Both the position numbers and the translations under genes were made by a program. A stretch of DNA of 64,000 bases, taken from positions 27,451-91,450 of the forward strand of contig NZ_AUCA01000008.1 in the NCBI RefSeq assembly GCF_000429525.1. Direction: 5' to 3'. The DNA is from Alicyclobacillus contaminans DSM 17975 (GTDB lineage: Bacteria > Bacillota > Bacilli > Alicyclobacillales > Alicyclobacillaceae). Shown here in pieces: positions 63,798-64,000 of the stretch (position 1 is its first letter; each line of letters opens with the position of its first letter). The notes under the pieces were generated by a model that worked only from the letters and a program-made list of their open reading frames with translations, was not told the origin of the DNA and did not search any database.

Positions 63798-64000
63798 TTA
63801 CACGGTGGCCGGCTTGGACCGTCCATACCGGAATATCTTCAGGAGGTTGTGGCACATCGCTACCAAGGACCATTCCCCTCGCACCTTAGCCAGCCCACGC
63901 AAGGAGAAGCGAACAAACCCCATGCACGCCTTGATGTGGCCGTACACAGGCTCCACGATGACCTTCCGCTTGGCGTATATCGCCCGCCCTCGTTTGGTCA
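63798..64000 (-). mobile_element. IS transposase, C-terminal part cut by window edge (IS1182-like DDE type)
   Basis: The minus strand at the right edge encodes about 67 residues ending at the TAA 63798-63800. It contains RGRAIYAKRKVIVEPVYGHIKACMGF with the third acidic residue of the DDE triad (the Glu in VEPVYGHIK), then RFSLRGLAKVRGEWSLVAMCHNLLKIF. This is the C-terminal signature of IS1182/IS5-related transposases. The rest lies outside the window, so completeness is unknown. Confidence 0.85.

Overview
The window is a chromosomal segment of a fairly GC-rich, endospore-forming Bacillales bacterium. Spore genes (spo0F, spoIIR), RpoE (RNA polymerase delta), YwlE, the acetylated diaminopimelate pathway (dapH, dapL, patA) and textbook sigma-F and sigma-H promoters all point there. 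The conserved order rpoE-pyrG-spo0F-fsa-glpX-rho-rpmE-prfA-prmC-spoIIR-ywlC-mntP-ywlE-rpiB-ywlG-glyA-upp matches the Bacillus subtilis backbone, read on the minus strand. An Alicyclobacillus-like relative is my guess; the sequence alone cannot fix the genus.

Layout. 1-3 kb: 3' part of a thiolase gene, mnaA and upp (minus). 3.3-7.2 kb: a plus-strand envelope cluster (diacylglycerol glucosyltransferase-like, MFS permease, polysaccharide deacetylase with a YkoP-like tail). 7.3-11 kb: glyA-ywlG-rpiB-ywlE-mntP. 11.1-19.9 kb: a complete L-arabinose locus (araR, sugar ABC transporter, araB, araA, araD) with two near-identical AraR-type operators, inserted between mntP and ywlC together with a plus-strand SGNH hydrolase. 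21.9-23.7 kb: ywlC and spoIIR. 24-26.4 kb: a repeat-built coiled-coil protein, a glycerophosphodiesterase and a PilZ protein (plus). 26.4-32.7 kb: prmC, prfA, rpmE, an unassigned radical SAM protein, rho, glpX. 32.9-35.9 kb: patA converging on dapL-dapH. 36-41 kb: fsa, kce, kal, spo0F, pyrG, rpoE. 41.2-49.8 kb: a beta-oxidation operon (fadF, thiolase, hydroxyacyl-CoA dehydrogenase, enoyl-CoA hydratase, two acyl-CoA dehydrogenases, meaB) with a TetR-type palindrome in its leader. 50-57.6 kb: a lysine aminomutase operon kdd-kamA-kamC-kamB-kamD-kamE. 57.9-62.7 kb: a glucitol-type PTS operon with SorC regulator, GutM and an unassigned SAF-domain oxidoreductase. The right edge holds the 3' end of an IS transposase.

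How it fits together. The most striking theme is lysine catabolism. KamA, KamDE, Kdd, Kce and Kal would take lysine through beta-lysine, 3,5-diaminohexanoate and 3-keto-5-aminohexanoate to 3-aminobutyryl-CoA and crotonyl-CoA. The adjacent beta-oxidation enzymes could carry crotonyl-CoA to acetyl-CoA. The kdd-kam operon is preceded by an excellent sigma-54 (-24/-12) promoter with tandem inverted repeats 140-190 bp upstream. kal-kce sit immediately behind spo0F and its sigma-H promoter. kamD is interrupted by a frameshift exactly at a highly conserved stretch, which is either an inactivating mutation, a sequencing error, or recoding. No activator for the sigma-54 promoter, no acetoacetate-activating CoA-transferase and no lysine transporter is visible in the window.
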